Positions 53,136 to 61,866 of a DNA stretch of 64,000 bases are shown in pieces. Made by a program: the position numbers and the translations under genes. Below the pieces are notes generated by a model. It saw only the letters and a list, made by a program, of their open reading frames with translations, did not search any database and had not been told where the DNA came from. Numbering within the stretch: the first letter of the stretch is position 1; every line of letters starts with the position of its first letter. Origin of the DNA: Nitrospira japonica (GTDB taxonomy: Bacteria; Nitrospirota; Nitrospiria; Nitrospirales; Nitrospiraceae); NCBI RefSeq assembly GCF_900169565.1, contig NZ_LT828648.1, positions 1,924,876-1,988,875 of the forward strand, given 5' to 3'.

Positions 53136-53620
53136 TCTGCAACCGTCGGCACGGGGGGATGAAGCGAGTCGACGCTCGGTGCGGCGGTAAGCGACACCTC
53201 GATGCGAGGGTTGAGCTTGTCGACGTGCTTGTACAGATGGGTTTCGACGATACGGTTGTCGTTGACGCCGAGTCCCTCGCAGAGCGCGTCTTGAGCGATT
53301 TTCAACCCTCCGTCGACGTCACGCCGCAACGGCGAGGTGAAATAGAACCGGATCGAAAGAACCAGCGGATTCGATTGAAGTCGAGCCAGTACGGTCGCGC
53401 GGTGGGAAGACTTGGAGAGCGCGAGCAGGACCAGATTTCCGACCTGGGCTTTGTACGTGCGGCCGGCCGCGGAGAGCAATCGGCGCCCTCGCACCGTGGC
53501 ATACTGGTGATTCACGCTGGGCGGAACGGGCAGCACGAGCGATACGCCGGCGGTCTCGGGGCAGGTTGCCGCGGGGATTTCTGCGCGGCGCGGGTTCGCG
53601 GAGGGTGCGGTGGCGGTCAT
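53126..53620 (-). CDS. RusA-like Holliday-junction resolvase
   Basis: A RusA-family protein, 164 residues from ATG 53620 (frame open to 53791). Characteristic pieces are LPVPPSVNHQYATVRGRRLL and the acidic active-site region DVDGGLKIAQDALCEGLGVN followed by DNRI. RusA is best known from lambdoid phages, where it resolves four-way junctions; chromosomal copies exist. It ends convergent to the MacB permease, overlapping by 10 bases. It is the last of a minus-strand run behind mraZ and an HTH gene. The exact start is uncertain. Confidence 0.75.
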   Translation of the reverse strand: MTATAPSANPRRAEIPAATCPETAGVSLVLPVPPSVNHQYATVRGRRLLSAAGRTYKAQVGNLVLLALSKSSHRATVLARLQSNPLVLSIRFYFTSPLRRDVDGGLKIAQDALCEGLGVNDNRIVETHLYKHVDKLNPRIEVSLTAAPSVDSLHPPVPTVADYS

Positions 53621-53718
53621 CGCCAAAATTCTTGAGGCTGTCTGTCTGGAAATGACACGAACCGGAAGTCGAGAATTGATAAGCGGCGTGGAACGGCGGG
53701 CAATGGGCATGCGGAGCA

Positions 53719-54159
53719 CTATAGGAGATTCAGAATCTTCGACATGTCCTGTTCGTACCGGTCTTCGGATCGGCTGATGTATCTGCGCCACTCACTGGGG
53801 TTCCAGACCTCCATGCGGTGGTACAGGCCGACGAGGATAATCTCCTGGTCTTCATCCAGCGGGACGAGTTTTCTCAGCCGGCCGGGGATCAGGATCCGAC
53901 CGGTCTTATCGATTTCAGAGGTTCCGGCTTCCGAAACCACGAAGTGCATGAAGAGTCGGCTTTGGTCCTCGTCGAGCGTCGCCTTGCTCCGCTCGAGCAC
54001 CTTCTCCCATTCCTTGATGGAATAGATCAAGATCGACTGCTCGGGGCCTTTCATAAAGACGACGGCACGCCCTTCGGATTCCACCTGTTCGCGGATGGGC
54101 GAGGGTACGATGAACCGACCCTTCTCGTCGACTTTGCAAAGATACTCGCCGGCAAACAT
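53719..54159 (-). CDS. mraZ: MraZ, transcriptional regulator with two AbrB-like domains
   Basis: A 146-residue MraZ protein. The two SpoVT/AbrB half-domains read VDEKGRFIVPSPIRE and IDKTGRILIPGRLRK; the N-terminal MFAGEYL is the usual start. ATG 54159 has AAGGTGG at 7 bases; GTG 54168 is less likely. MraZ normally heads the dcw cluster and represses it. Here the following gene is a RusA-like resolvase and the preceding one an HTH protein, so it is outside its usual place and may be a second copy or a relocated gene. Confidence 0.9.
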   Translation of the reverse strand: MFAGEYLCKVDEKGRFIVPSPIREQVESEGRAVVFMKGPEQSILIYSIKEWEKVLERSKATLDEDQSRLFMHFVVSEAGTSEIDKTGRILIPGRLRKLVPLDEDQEIILVGLYHRMEVWNPSEWRRYISRSEDRYEQDMSKILNLL

Positions 54160-54175
54160 TAGTGCCACCTTGAAC

Positions 54176-54373
54176 TTAGTCGTTGAGCGGCGTTCTCATT
54201 CGCTCCCGGATCCACTGTTCGAGATCGGACCGCACGAACCGCCACTGGCTGCCCAACTTGAAGGCGGGAATTCGACGGCTGCGGAGATAACGGTAGAGCG
54301 TCCGCTGGGTGATCTTGAGATACCGGCAGGTTTCTTCCGCCGTCATCAACTCGCTCTTGGAACTCCGACTCAT
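54176..54373 (-). CDS. Excisionase/MerR-type helix-turn-helix protein
   Basis: A 65-residue DNA-binding protein: ELMTAEETCRYLKITQRTLY, then RSRRIPAFKLGSQWRFVRSD and LEQWI. This is the winged HTH_17 (excisionase family) pattern. Its stop is 16 bases before the mraZ start. Proteins of this type act in phage excision, plasmid partition or as small regulators; no integrase is near, so a regulatory role is more likely. Confidence 0.85.
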   Translation of the reverse strand: MSRSSKSELMTAEETCRYLKITQRTLYRYLRSRRIPAFKLGSQWRFVRSDLEQWIRERMRTPLND

Positions 54374-54479
54374 TCACCGTCCAGGATGGGAGGGAAACCA
54401 TAGAGCGGACCGCCTCTAGTGTGGCATCAGGGTATGCGAGGCCTGCAGATCTGTCAAGTGAAATGTATGACAACATAGG

Positions 54480-54824
54480 TCAGAAGCCGCCATCGTCACC
54501 CAGGTCTGCGGAGGCGTCTTCGGTGTTGCCCAAGGCTTCCGAGGGATCCTCCCCAAAACCCTCACCCATCTCGTCGCCCATCTTCTTCATGAACTGTTTC
54601 ATGCTGTCGGGGTCGCTCTCGTCAAGGTCCCCCAGGGTGTCCGGGTCCGCAAGCGATTCGAGGCGGGCTTCTTCGGATTTCGGCGACGCAAAACGGGACA
54701 TCAAGCGCGAGAGCTCTGCGCTTCCGCAGGAAGCGCAGGAGACCGGTTTGGGATTGGCGATGCTCAACTGAAGCACCGTGGTGCGACGCCGACAGCTGAG
54801 ACACAGATACTCGTACAATGGCAT
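54480..54824 (-). CDS. FmdB-type zinc-ribbon protein
   Basis: A 114-residue protein beginning MPLYEYLCLSCRRRTTVLQL, the FmdB/CxxC_CxxC_SSSS signature, with the second pair SCASCGS. The remaining half is acidic and Ser/Asp/Met-rich, probably disordered. The family was named from a regulator of formamidase but is widespread and functionally open. It starts 3 bases after the comF stop, so the two are co-transcribed. Confidence 0.88.
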   Translation of the reverse strand: MPLYEYLCLSCRRRTTVLQLSIANPKPVSCASCGSAELSRLMSRFASPKSEEARLESLADPDTLGDLDESDPDSMKQFMKKMGDEMGEGFGEDPSEALGNTEDASADLGDDGGF

Positions 54825-54827
54825 GTG

Positions 54828-55655
54828 CTACAGTCCCAGAACCGATGGAGATCGAAATGGTTCTTCCACGAACAGATGATCCGGAACGACCAATGAACCA
54901 ATCGTGCGCGCGAGCGTCAGGGCAACGACGGATTTCGCACCGGATTCCGACAGTGCTGCCGCACATTCGTGGAGGGTCGCGCCGGTCGTAAAGACGTCGT
55001 CGATCAGCAGGATTCGGCGGCCCGTGACGAGACGAGGCCGGCGGACCGCAAAGGCATGCCGCACATTCTTCAACCGCATATTCCGGGGTAACGTCGTTTG
55101 AGGGTCGGTGGCGTGCACCCGCGCGAGTTCGCGTATCGATACCGGCAGATGGAGATGTCGTGCCACACGGTCCGCAAGGAGCAACGATTGATTGAATTCC
55201 CGGCCGCGCAATCTGCTGGGATGCAACGGGACGGGGAGGACGAGATCGACGTCCAGATTCGGCGGCAGGGCATCGATCATGAGCTGCGCCAACGGTTTGG
55301 CCAGTCCGATTTTTCCCCGATACTTGAATGCGCAAACAGCTTCCCGGAGCGGAGGAAGGTACGGATAAAGCGTCCAAGCCCGGCTGAAGGCCGGGCGATG
55401 CTCCAGACAGTCTTGGCAGTGGTGATTCGGCGAATTGGAGACCGCGGCAGCCGAGACGAAGGGTTGGCTGCAGAGCGCGCAGCAGGGTCCCTTCAGGGGC
55501 AGGATCAGCTCCCAACAGCGCCGACAGAATCCCGGGACCGGATCGCCCTGCAAGCCGACTCCACAGGCAAGGCAATCGACCGGAACGATGAACCGCAGTG
55601 CCTGGCGGCAGAGGCCGAGGAAGCCGGTCCGGGTGAATGGAAAGGACGTCAACAT
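54828..55655 (-). CDS. comF: ComF-family phosphoribosyltransferase-like protein
   Basis: Competence-type protein of about 275 residues. An N-terminal zinc-finger region has several Cys pairs (CLACGVGLQ, CRRCWELI, CALCSQPF, CQDC). The C-terminal half is a type I phosphoribosyltransferase domain with the PRPP-binding loop ILLIDDVFTTGATLHECA and LPVPLHPSRLRGREFNQ. ComF binds the transformation apparatus in Gram-positive and Gram-negative competent bacteria. With dprA in the same window it hints at DNA uptake ability. ATG 55655 (MLTSFPFTRTG) is preferred over 55712. Confidence 0.9.
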   Translation of the reverse strand: MLTSFPFTRTGFLGLCRQALRFIVPVDCLACGVGLQGDPVPGFCRRCWELILPLKGPCCALCSQPFVSAAAVSNSPNHHCQDCLEHRPAFSRAWTLYPYLPPLREAVCAFKYRGKIGLAKPLAQLMIDALPPNLDVDLVLPVPLHPSRLRGREFNQSLLLADRVARHLHLPVSIRELARVHATDPQTTLPRNMRLKNVRHAFAVRRPRLVTGRRILLIDDVFTTGATLHECAAALSESGAKSVVALTLARTIGSLVVPDHLFVEEPFRSPSVLGL

Positions 55656-55765
55656 GGTGGACGTGGGAGCCGAAGTCGAGTTTCTTCTAGAAAAAAACGT
55701 GGCTCCTGTCAAGGTTGTTGCCCCTCAAATGGTTGTGTTATACGGAAAGATGTCTGCAAATCATA

Positions 55766-56464
55766 ATGCTGAGACTTGAACAGGTTTCGAAGATCTATCA
55801 TCGGGGATCGGCTTCCATCATCGGGGTGGATCGCGTCAGTTTGGAAGTGGCGGCCGGTGAATTCTGCGCGTTCATGGGGCCGAGCGGATGCGGAAAGAGC
55901 ACGCTGCTGAACTTGGTTGCCGGCTTGGATTCTCCTACGAGCGGAGAAATCGTCTTGAACGGGCGGCCGACCGCACGGTTTTCGTCCGATGATTGGACGC
56001 GGATCAGGCGGGAAGAGATCGGAATTGTCTTTCAATCGTTTCACCTGGTTCCAGGACTTTCCGCCGAAGAGAATGTCGCCTTTCCGCTGCTGCTGAGAGG
56101 CGAGCGGGGCGGAACGATGCTGCGGCGCGTCGAGGAAGTGCTGGACCTCGTCGGAATGAACCATCGCCGCCGTCATCGCCCCGGTGAATTATCCGGAGGA
56201 GAGCAGCAACGCGTCGCCATTGCACGGGCCGTCGTGCACGGTCCCAAATTGGTCGTGGCCGATGAACCGACGGGAAATTTGGACTCCCAGCAGGGCGCGG
56301 CCGTCGTCGACCTATTGAGGACGCTGGCCGATCAGGATCGCCGGACCGTCCTTCTTGCGACGCACAGCGGTGAGGCGGCGGGGTCGGCGCACTACGTGTG
56401 GACCATGAGGGACGGCCGTCTGATCGAACGGGTTGCATCGAACCTTCTTTCCTTGGGGTTATAG
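55766..56464 (+). CDS. ABC transporter ATPase, LolD/FtsE type
   Basis: A 232-residue ATPase: Walker A GPSGCGKSTLLN, FVFQ-type IVFQSFHLVPGL, signature [15 protein letters not shown], Walker [13 protein letters not shown] and switch LLATHSGEA. The partner is most likely the 874-residue FtsX-type permease encoded at 57904, though a pyrD gene and an opposite-strand regulator lie between. ATG 55766 matches the family start (MLRLEQVSKIYHRG). Its stop codon abuts the pyrD start. Confidence 0.93.
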   Translation: MLRLEQVSKIYHRGSASIIGVDRVSLEVAAGEFCAFMGPSGCGKSTLLNLVAGLDSPTSGEIVLNGRPTARFSSDDWTRIRREEIGIVFQSFHLVPGLSAEENVAFPLLLRGERGGTMLRRVEEVLDLVGMNHRRRHRPGELSGGEQQRVAIARAVVHGPKLVVADEPTGNLDSQQGAAVVDLLRTLADQDRRTVLLATHSGEAAGSAHYVWTMRDGRLIERVASNLLSLGL

Positions 56465-57391
56465 ATGGATGTGTCGACGACGATTGCGGGGGTCAAGTTC
56501 ACCGGTTGCTTCATGAATGCCTCCGGTGCGTTGTGCGTCACGAGGGAGGAATTGCTGGCGCTGGGGCGCTCGCGCGCCGGGGCGATCGTCACCAAGTCCA
56601 TGACGGTGGAGCCGCGTCAGGGCAATCCGTCGCCTCGATACTACGGATTCTCCGGCGGCTCGATCAATTCAATGGGACTGCCCAATCTGGGCTATCGTGC
56701 CTATGCCGAGTTGATTCCTGAATTGAAGCGGTTCGGCAAACCGATCATCGCCAGCGTGGCGGGTCTTGTCGAGGACGACTTCCCGGTCATCGCCGAGGCC
56801 GTCAACGCAGCCGGGCCGGATTTAATCGAAGTGAATCTATCCTGCCCGAACATCCCGGGAAAACCGCAGATCGGCTACGACGCCGAGGCGTCCGAGCGGT
56901 TGATGAAGCGCGTGCGAAAGATCATTACGGTTCCGATGGGCGTCAAGCTGCCCCCCTATTTCGATCCGGCGCATCACGCGTTGATGGGAAACGTCATCGG
57001 ACGATGCGGCGTGGATTTTCTGAATTTGATCAATTCAGTAGGGAACGGGCTTGTCGTCGATCCGAAGACGGAAACCGTGGTGATCAAGCCGAAAGGCGGA
57101 TTCGGAGGCTTGGGGGGAACCATCATCAAGCCGGTGGCGTTGGCCAACGTCCGGGCCTTCTGGAAGCACTTCGACGGACGCATGCCGATCATCGGAACCG
57201 GCGGTGTCATGAGCGGCCTTGACGCCTTCGAACATGTGCTGTGCGGCGCCTCGGCCGTGCAAGTCGGCACACTGCTGGTTGAAGAGGGAGTCGACGTGTT
57301 CGGTCGGTTGGAGGCGGAGTTCGTCGCGTGTCTTCGGGAGAAGGGTTACCACTCGATTGCGGATTGCCGTGGCAGGCTCAAGGAGCTCTAG
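56465..57391 (+). CDS. pyrD: Dihydroorotate dehydrogenase, class 1A type
   Basis: FMN enzyme oxidising dihydroorotate to orotate in pyrimidine synthesis. The catalytic base is Cys in EVNLSCPNIPGKPQIGYD; this motif with VKLPPYFDPAHH is that of class 1A (cytosolic, fumarate-linked) enzymes rather than the quinone-linked class 2, and no pyrK electron-transfer subunit lies next to it. FMN-phosphate binding is at IIGTGGVMSGLDAFE. The 308-residue length fits. The start follows the stop of the ATPase gene directly. The class call is by motif reading. Confidence 0.85.
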   Translation: MDVSTTIAGVKFTGCFMNASGALCVTREELLALGRSRAGAIVTKSMTVEPRQGNPSPRYYGFSGGSINSMGLPNLGYRAYAELIPELKRFGKPIIASVAGLVEDDFPVIAEAVNAAGPDLIEVNLSCPNIPGKPQIGYDAEASERLMKRVRKIITVPMGVKLPPYFDPAHHALMGNVIGRCGVDFLNLINSVGNGLVVDPKTETVVIKPKGGFGGLGGTIIKPVALANVRAFWKHFDGRMPIIGTGGVMSGLDAFEHVLCGASAVQVGTLLVEEGVDVFGRLEAEFVACLREKGYHSIADCRGRLKEL

Positions 57392-57468
57392 GCGGCCACC
57401 CGTTCTCGCGCTCAGCCTCATCCACTTGCTTCACCGGTTCAACGTGGGCAGCGGGACGAGGAGTGACG

Positions 57469-57732
57469 TTACTTGCCGAACGATTTGGACAGGAGGCCGA
57501 GTTGGAGTGCGCGGCGGAGGAGTTGGGCGACGTTTCTGACGTTGAGGCGGCGCATCAGATTGAACCGGTGGACTTCGACGGTGCGGACGCTGATCTGCAG
57601 GACGGTGGCGATTTCACGATTGGTATGACCGATGGAAACCAACCGAAGAATGTCCCGCTGACGCGGAGTGAGCGGCCCGAGCTCGATTTCCTCCACGACA
57701 GGCTCGGCTTTGCGACGCAATGCGCTTTTCAT
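57469..57732 (-). CDS. LuxR-type HTH regulator without receiver domain
   Basis: An 87-residue protein made almost only of a LuxR/GerE HTH: LGPLTPRQRDILRLVSIGHT, then NREIATVLQISVRTVEVHRF and NLMRRLNVRN. There is no receiver or sensor domain. ATG 57732 (MKSALRRKAE) follows GGTGAGAG; ATG 57780 is possible. It is on the opposite strand between pyrD and the FtsX permease gene and could control the permease from the shared upstream region. Confidence 0.85.
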   Translation of the reverse strand: MKSALRRKAEPVVEEIELGPLTPRQRDILRLVSIGHTNREIATVLQISVRTVEVHRFNLMRRLNVRNVAQLLRRALQLGLLSKSFGK

Positions 57733-57903
57733 GTGGCTCTCACCATTCGATCTCGTGATATGTTGACGCGAGTCTAACAAAGGCGGGAAACCCTGTAAAC
57801 GAAACTACTAATTCCTGCAGCCTCGGGCCCGTCCCCTATATTTTGATCCGCAAATAATCGACATTCGTTCTGTTGCCCACCTCAACGACAAGGATCGGTT
57901 GGA

Positions 57904-60528
57904 ATGCGAGGCGTGTGGTCAGTGTTCGGAATGCTGATCGGGGCGCATGTCCGCGAGCGGCCGCTCCGAAACGCACTCAGCGTTGTCGGGGTCGCACTCG
58001 GCGTACTGGCGTCCGTGTCGATCGGCACGGCCAACGTGCAAGTGCTTCACTCCTTTGATCGTGCGGTGAGATCCGTCTCCGGAACTGCCACCCTCGAAAT
58101 CATCGGGCACGACCTGGGGGTGGATGAGGCGGTGATCAGATCGGTGCGGAACCTCCCGGGCGTTGAGAACGCCGCTCCGCTTCTGGAGCAGGGCGTCGTG
58201 GTGCAAACCGAAGGACATCGGGGCGAGGTTCTGCAGATCTTCGGCATGGACCTCCTGGCCGAACTCGGCTCACCGAACGGGCGATTTCTGGTCACCCGTG
58301 AGGATCGTGAGCGGACCCTTGAGGATGTCGTTTCGGCGGATGCGATCTATCTGGGCCGATCGTTGGCCGATTCGTGGAACCTCCGGGTCGGCAGTCTGGT
58401 GGATGTCCAAGGCGGCGGACGGAACCTGCGCCTGAGAGTCGCCGGGGTCATCCACGGAACGGAGAATTCCGGATCCCTTTGGGACCGAGCGGCCGCCATG
58501 GACATCGCGGCGGCGCAGGTGAACTTTTCCGCGATCGGACGGTTGGATCGAATCGATATCGTCACGGATGCGGGGTGGAACGTGGATGACGTGGCGGCTT
58601 CGGTCCGCGACGTCCTGCCGCCGCATCTGACCGTGCAACGTCCGGCGCAACGGTCGAAACAGGTCGAGAATATGGTCCGCTCCTTCCAGCTTAATTTGAC
58701 GGTGTTGAGCTGGGTCGGACTGCTCGTCGGAACCTTTCTCATCTACAACACGATGGCCTTTGCCGTGACCCAGCGGCGGCGTGAGATCGGCATCTATCGC
58801 GCCATAGGTATGGCGGAGCGCCGGATCGCGTTGTTGTTTCTCGTTGAAGGAGGGCTGCTGGGTTTGATCGGGGGCATGCTGGGTGGGGCCGCCGGGGTAT
58901 GGGTGTCGCGGGCGCTCATGGGGTTGGTCAGCCGCACGATCTCGGACTTGTATGTTCCGCTCATGACCGGAGATCCGATGTCGTGGATTGATACGCAAAC
59001 CATCATGGCGATGGTGAAGGGCACGGCGTTTGGAACAATAGTGGCGATGGTGGGCGCGTTGGCTCCGAGCCTGGAGGCTTCGCGTACGGTGGCGGTCCGC
59101 GCCTTGGCGCCGGGGGATTACGAAGAAACTCAGCAAGTCCGCGGCCCCCGCTTTTTGGCCGTCAGCCTGCTGTTGTTTGTCTGTGCCGGCGTGATGTCCA
59201 TGCCGGGACCGATCAACGGCCTTCCGTTGTTCGGATATCTTGCAACCCTCTGTCTCCTCGGATCGCTGGTCGCGCTGTCATCCGTTTGTATCCAGACGTT
59301 GGGGCGCCGTGAGGTGTCCCGCAACCATGGGTCCCTCGCACTCGAGGGCGGGCTGCGTCGTATGGCCGCCGAACATGCCGCGAGACATCCGGGTCGCAAT
59401 GCGGTGACGGTCTCGGCTTTGATGGTCGGACTCGCCATCATGATCGGGGTCGTGGTCATGGTTCGAAGCTTCCGCGAGACGGTGGAAACGTGGGTCAATG
59501 AAACCGTCATGGCTGACTTGATTGTCGCCCCGTTCGGTTGGCTGCACCGGCAGCAGGCTGGTCACGCGGCCCGTGCGCTCCCCGATTCATTGGCGTTGGT
59601 GCTGTCCTCCTTCGATGGTGTGGCTGCCGTGGATGCCTATCGGAATGTGCAAGTCGATGTCGAGGATCGAACCGCCATGCTGGTGTCGCGGGATATGCGG
59701 TTGCACGCGGAGCGGAGCCGCTATCTTCTCCTCCGAGGCGACTCGACGGCCGCGTTGAATCGGGCTGCAGACTCCGGAGGGGTGTTGATCTCGGAAGTGC
59801 TGGCCAGCCGGCTGGGAGTGCGGGAAGGGGGACGCGTGACGATTCGTAGTCCTCAAGGCCCACAAACCGTGCCGGTCGAAGGAATTTTTTACGACTATGC
59901 GACGGATGGCGGCAAGATGGTGATGGATCGCGCCCGATATCAGAGATTATGGAACGATCACTCGGTGACGGTATTCGCCGTCTATCTTGCCGCGGGAGCC
60001 GATAGCGAGACCGTCCGGGCCGCGATGGTTCGGGCCTTTGCCGAACGACAGGACGGGGTGTTGCCGCCGATGGTGATCAAGAACAAGGAACTGCGGAAGG
60101 AAATCCTCGACATTTTTGACCGGACCTTCATCTTGACCTACGTGCTGGAGCTGATCGCCGTATTGGTGGCGGTGCTCGGCATCGTCAACACGCTGGTGAC
60201 CGCCGTGCTGGAGCGGCGTCGAGAATTGGCCACCCTTCAGGCGATCGGGGCAAGCCGGAAGCAAGTTGAACGTCTGGTTCTATGGGAGGCGGTCTATCTC
60301 GGTTCGATTGGCGCGGTGTTGGGTATGATCGGAGGGCTTGGTCTCGCCTGGATTCTCATTACCGTCGTCAACAAACAGTCCTTCGGATGGACGATTCGCA
60401 TGACCGTGCCGATGGACGTGCTTCTGCAGGCCGTGACGATAGGCGTGGTGGCGGCATGGATTGCCGGTTACCTTCCGGCCCGATGGGCCGCGAGACAATC
60501 GGCGGTGGAGGGATTGAGACAGGAATAG
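57904..60528 (+). CDS. Large two-module FtsX-type ABC permease
   Basis: An 874-residue permease with two MacB_PCD-FtsX modules. Helices: one near residue 20-45 (SVVGVALGVLASVSI), three at about 255-400 (LSWVGLLVGTFLIYNTMAFA, LLGLIGGMLGGAAGVWV), two at about 420-470, one at 500 (MVGLAIMIGVVVMVRS), and three at 735-870 (LELIAVLVAVLGIVNTLVTA, MIGGLGLAWILI). Ends PARWAARQSAVEGLRQE. The plan is that of YtrF/MacB-like exporters of the lipoprotein or lipid type. The ATPase is presumed to be the gene at 55766. Confidence 0.92.
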   Translation: MRGVWSVFGMLIGAHVRERPLRNALSVVGVALGVLASVSIGTANVQVLHSFDRAVRSVSGTATLEIIGHDLGVDEAVIRSVRNLPGVENAAPLLEQGVVVQTEGHRGEVLQIFGMDLLAELGSPNGRFLVTREDRERTLEDVVSADAIYLGRSLADSWNLRVGSLVDVQGGGRNLRLRVAGVIHGTENSGSLWDRAAAMDIAAAQVNFSAIGRLDRIDIVTDAGWNVDDVAASVRDVLPPHLTVQRPAQRSKQVENMVRSFQLNLTVLSWVGLLVGTFLIYNTMAFAVTQRRREIGIYRAIGMAERRIALLFLVEGGLLGLIGGMLGGAAGVWVSRALMGLVSRTISDLYVPLMTGDPMSWIDTQTIMAMVKGTAFGTIVAMVGALAPSLEASRTVAVRALAPGDYEETQQVRGPRFLAVSLLLFVCAGVMSMPGPINGLPLFGYLATLCLLGSLVALSSVCIQTLGRREVSRNHGSLALEGGLRRMAAEHAARHPGRNAVTVSALMVGLAIMIGVVVMVRSFRETVETWVNETVMADLIVAPFGWLHRQQAGHAARALPDSLALVLSSFDGVAAVDAYRNVQVDVEDRTAMLVSRDMRLHAERSRYLLLRGDSTAALNRAADSGGVLISEVLASRLGVREGGRVTIRSPQGPQTVPVEGIFYDYATDGGKMVMDRARYQRLWNDHSVTVFAVYLAAGADSETVRAAMVRAFAERQDGVLPPMVIKNKELRKEILDIFDRTFILTYVLELIAVLVAVLGIVNTLVTAVLERRRELATLQAIGASRKQVERLVLWEAVYLGSIGAVLGMIGGLGLAWILITVVNKQSFGWTIRMTVPMDVLLQAVTIGVVAAWIAGYLPARWAARQSAVEGLRQE

Positions 60529-60533
60529 CGAGC

Positions 60534-60713
60534 GTATGGTAAGCAGCCTGCTACGGCGATGGGTAATACCGCATGGCCTGTCGGTGCTTGGCTCAGCAAC
60601 TTGCTCCGTCCACGACTGTGTCGGAACGGAGCTTCAGACAAGCTTCGCCAGCGCGAAGGCGCACGCACCGACAGTCATGCGACCCATCGCAAGTCGCAGG
60701 GCGCACACCATAC
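60534..60713. repeat. Branched 180-bp inverted-repeat element
   Basis: Convergent intergenic space between the permease gene and bioB. Outer arms: GTATGGT (60534-60540) pairs with ACCATAC (60707-60713), then imperfect pairing, then 60556-60587 pairs with 60665-60690 (GCGATGGGT and GTCGGTGC exact). Inside are two hairpins, GCTCCGT/ACGGAGC (60603-60632) and CTTCGC/GCGAAG (60643-60658). The fold resembles a branched RNA or a MITE/REP-type element. No gene with family similarity is encoded. Confidence 0.6.
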
Positions 60714-60808
60714 TCTTCACCGAGAGAGGTTAGAAGGGTAGCAATGCTCATTCGACACGCACAGTGGACGACGACCGGTTCTGCGTCTGCTACTCACCTG
60801 GGTCTGTA

Positions 60809-61804
60809 TCAGCCCGCTACTGGTTGCTGGTAGTCCACTTCGATCTTGAATCCGAGATCTTCGATCATGCCCCAGACTTCCGGCGCAGGAGCGCCAGGAG
60901 TCGTGAGGTAGCCGTTCACAAAGACGGAATCGGCCGGATAGAGGGCGAGCGGCTGCAGGCTGCGGAGGTTGTGTTCGCGGCCGCCGGCGATGCGGATTTC
61001 GGTGCGCGGATGGAGAAAACGGAAGAGGCACAGGACTTTCAGGCAGCGTTGCGGCGTGAGATTATCGCAATGCTCCAAGGGAGTGCCTGCAACCGGGTGC
61101 AAGGTATTGAGTGGAATCGAATCGGGCTTGACCTCGCGCAGGGCCATGGCAAGGTCGACGAGATCCTCGTCCTTCTCGCCCATGCCGACGATCCCGCCGG
61201 AGCAAATTTCCAGTCCTGCCGCCCGGGCGTTCCTGATCGTCGCGAGACGGTCTTGGAACGTATGGGTCGTGCAGATCGAGGCATGAAACGCTTCGCTCGT
61301 GTTCAAGTTGTGGTTCACGCGATCCACACCCGCCGCCTTGAGGCGCTTCGCCTGCTGTTCGCTCATGAGCCCCAGGGAACAGCAGATCTGGATCGGGGTT
61401 TCCTGTTTGATGGCGCGTACGGCGCCGGCGATCTCGTCGATCTCGCGGTCGAGCGGGCTTCGGCCGCTGATGACGATGCAGTATCGCTGGGCTTTGGAAG
61501 CTGCGGCCTGTCGCGCGCCTTCGATCATGCGGTTCTGCGGGAGCAGATTGTACCGTTCGATCGGAGCGGTTGAGATGGAGGACTGGGAACAATAATGGCA
61601 GTCTTCCTGGCAGGCCCCGCTCTTGGCGTTCTGAAGCATCTGCAGGCGAACCGTGCGCCCAAAGTACCGGGCTCGCACCTGAAAGGCGGCATGAAGCAGT
61701 ACAAGGAGTTCGTCGTCCGGCGCATTGAGGACGGAGAGGGCTTCCTGTCTCGTCAGGACTTGATCATCAAGCGATTTGGCGGCCAGGGCCGAGTAATCCG
61801 TCAT
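60809..61804 (-). CDS. bioB: Biotin synthase
   Basis: Radical-SAM enzyme inserting sulfur into dethiobiotin. The SAM cluster cysteines are C65, C69 and C72 (SGACQEDCHYCSQ). The second cluster ligands include the CC of IQICCSLG and Cys in LEICSGGIVGMGE; the N-terminal and C-terminal (NGYLTTPG) parts fit too. 331 residues is full length. It lies 62 bases downstream of the LapB-like gene on the same strand; no other bio gene is in the window. Confidence 0.96.
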   Translation of the reverse strand: MTDYSALAAKSLDDQVLTRQEALSVLNAPDDELLVLLHAAFQVRARYFGRTVRLQMLQNAKSGACQEDCHYCSQSSISTAPIERYNLLPQNRMIEGARQAAASKAQRYCIVISGRSPLDREIDEIAGAVRAIKQETPIQICCSLGLMSEQQAKRLKAAGVDRVNHNLNTSEAFHASICTTHTFQDRLATIRNARAAGLEICSGGIVGMGEKDEDLVDLAMALREVKPDSIPLNTLHPVAGTPLEHCDNLTPQRCLKVLCLFRFLHPRTEIRIAGGREHNLRSLQPLALYPADSVFVNGYLTTPGAPAPEVWGMIEDLGFKIEVDYQQPVAG

Positions 61805-61866
61805 ACGAAAGACCTTTCAATCACAACAGGGACGCAAATGGGTCAGAATCTCGGAACGGAAGGAAG

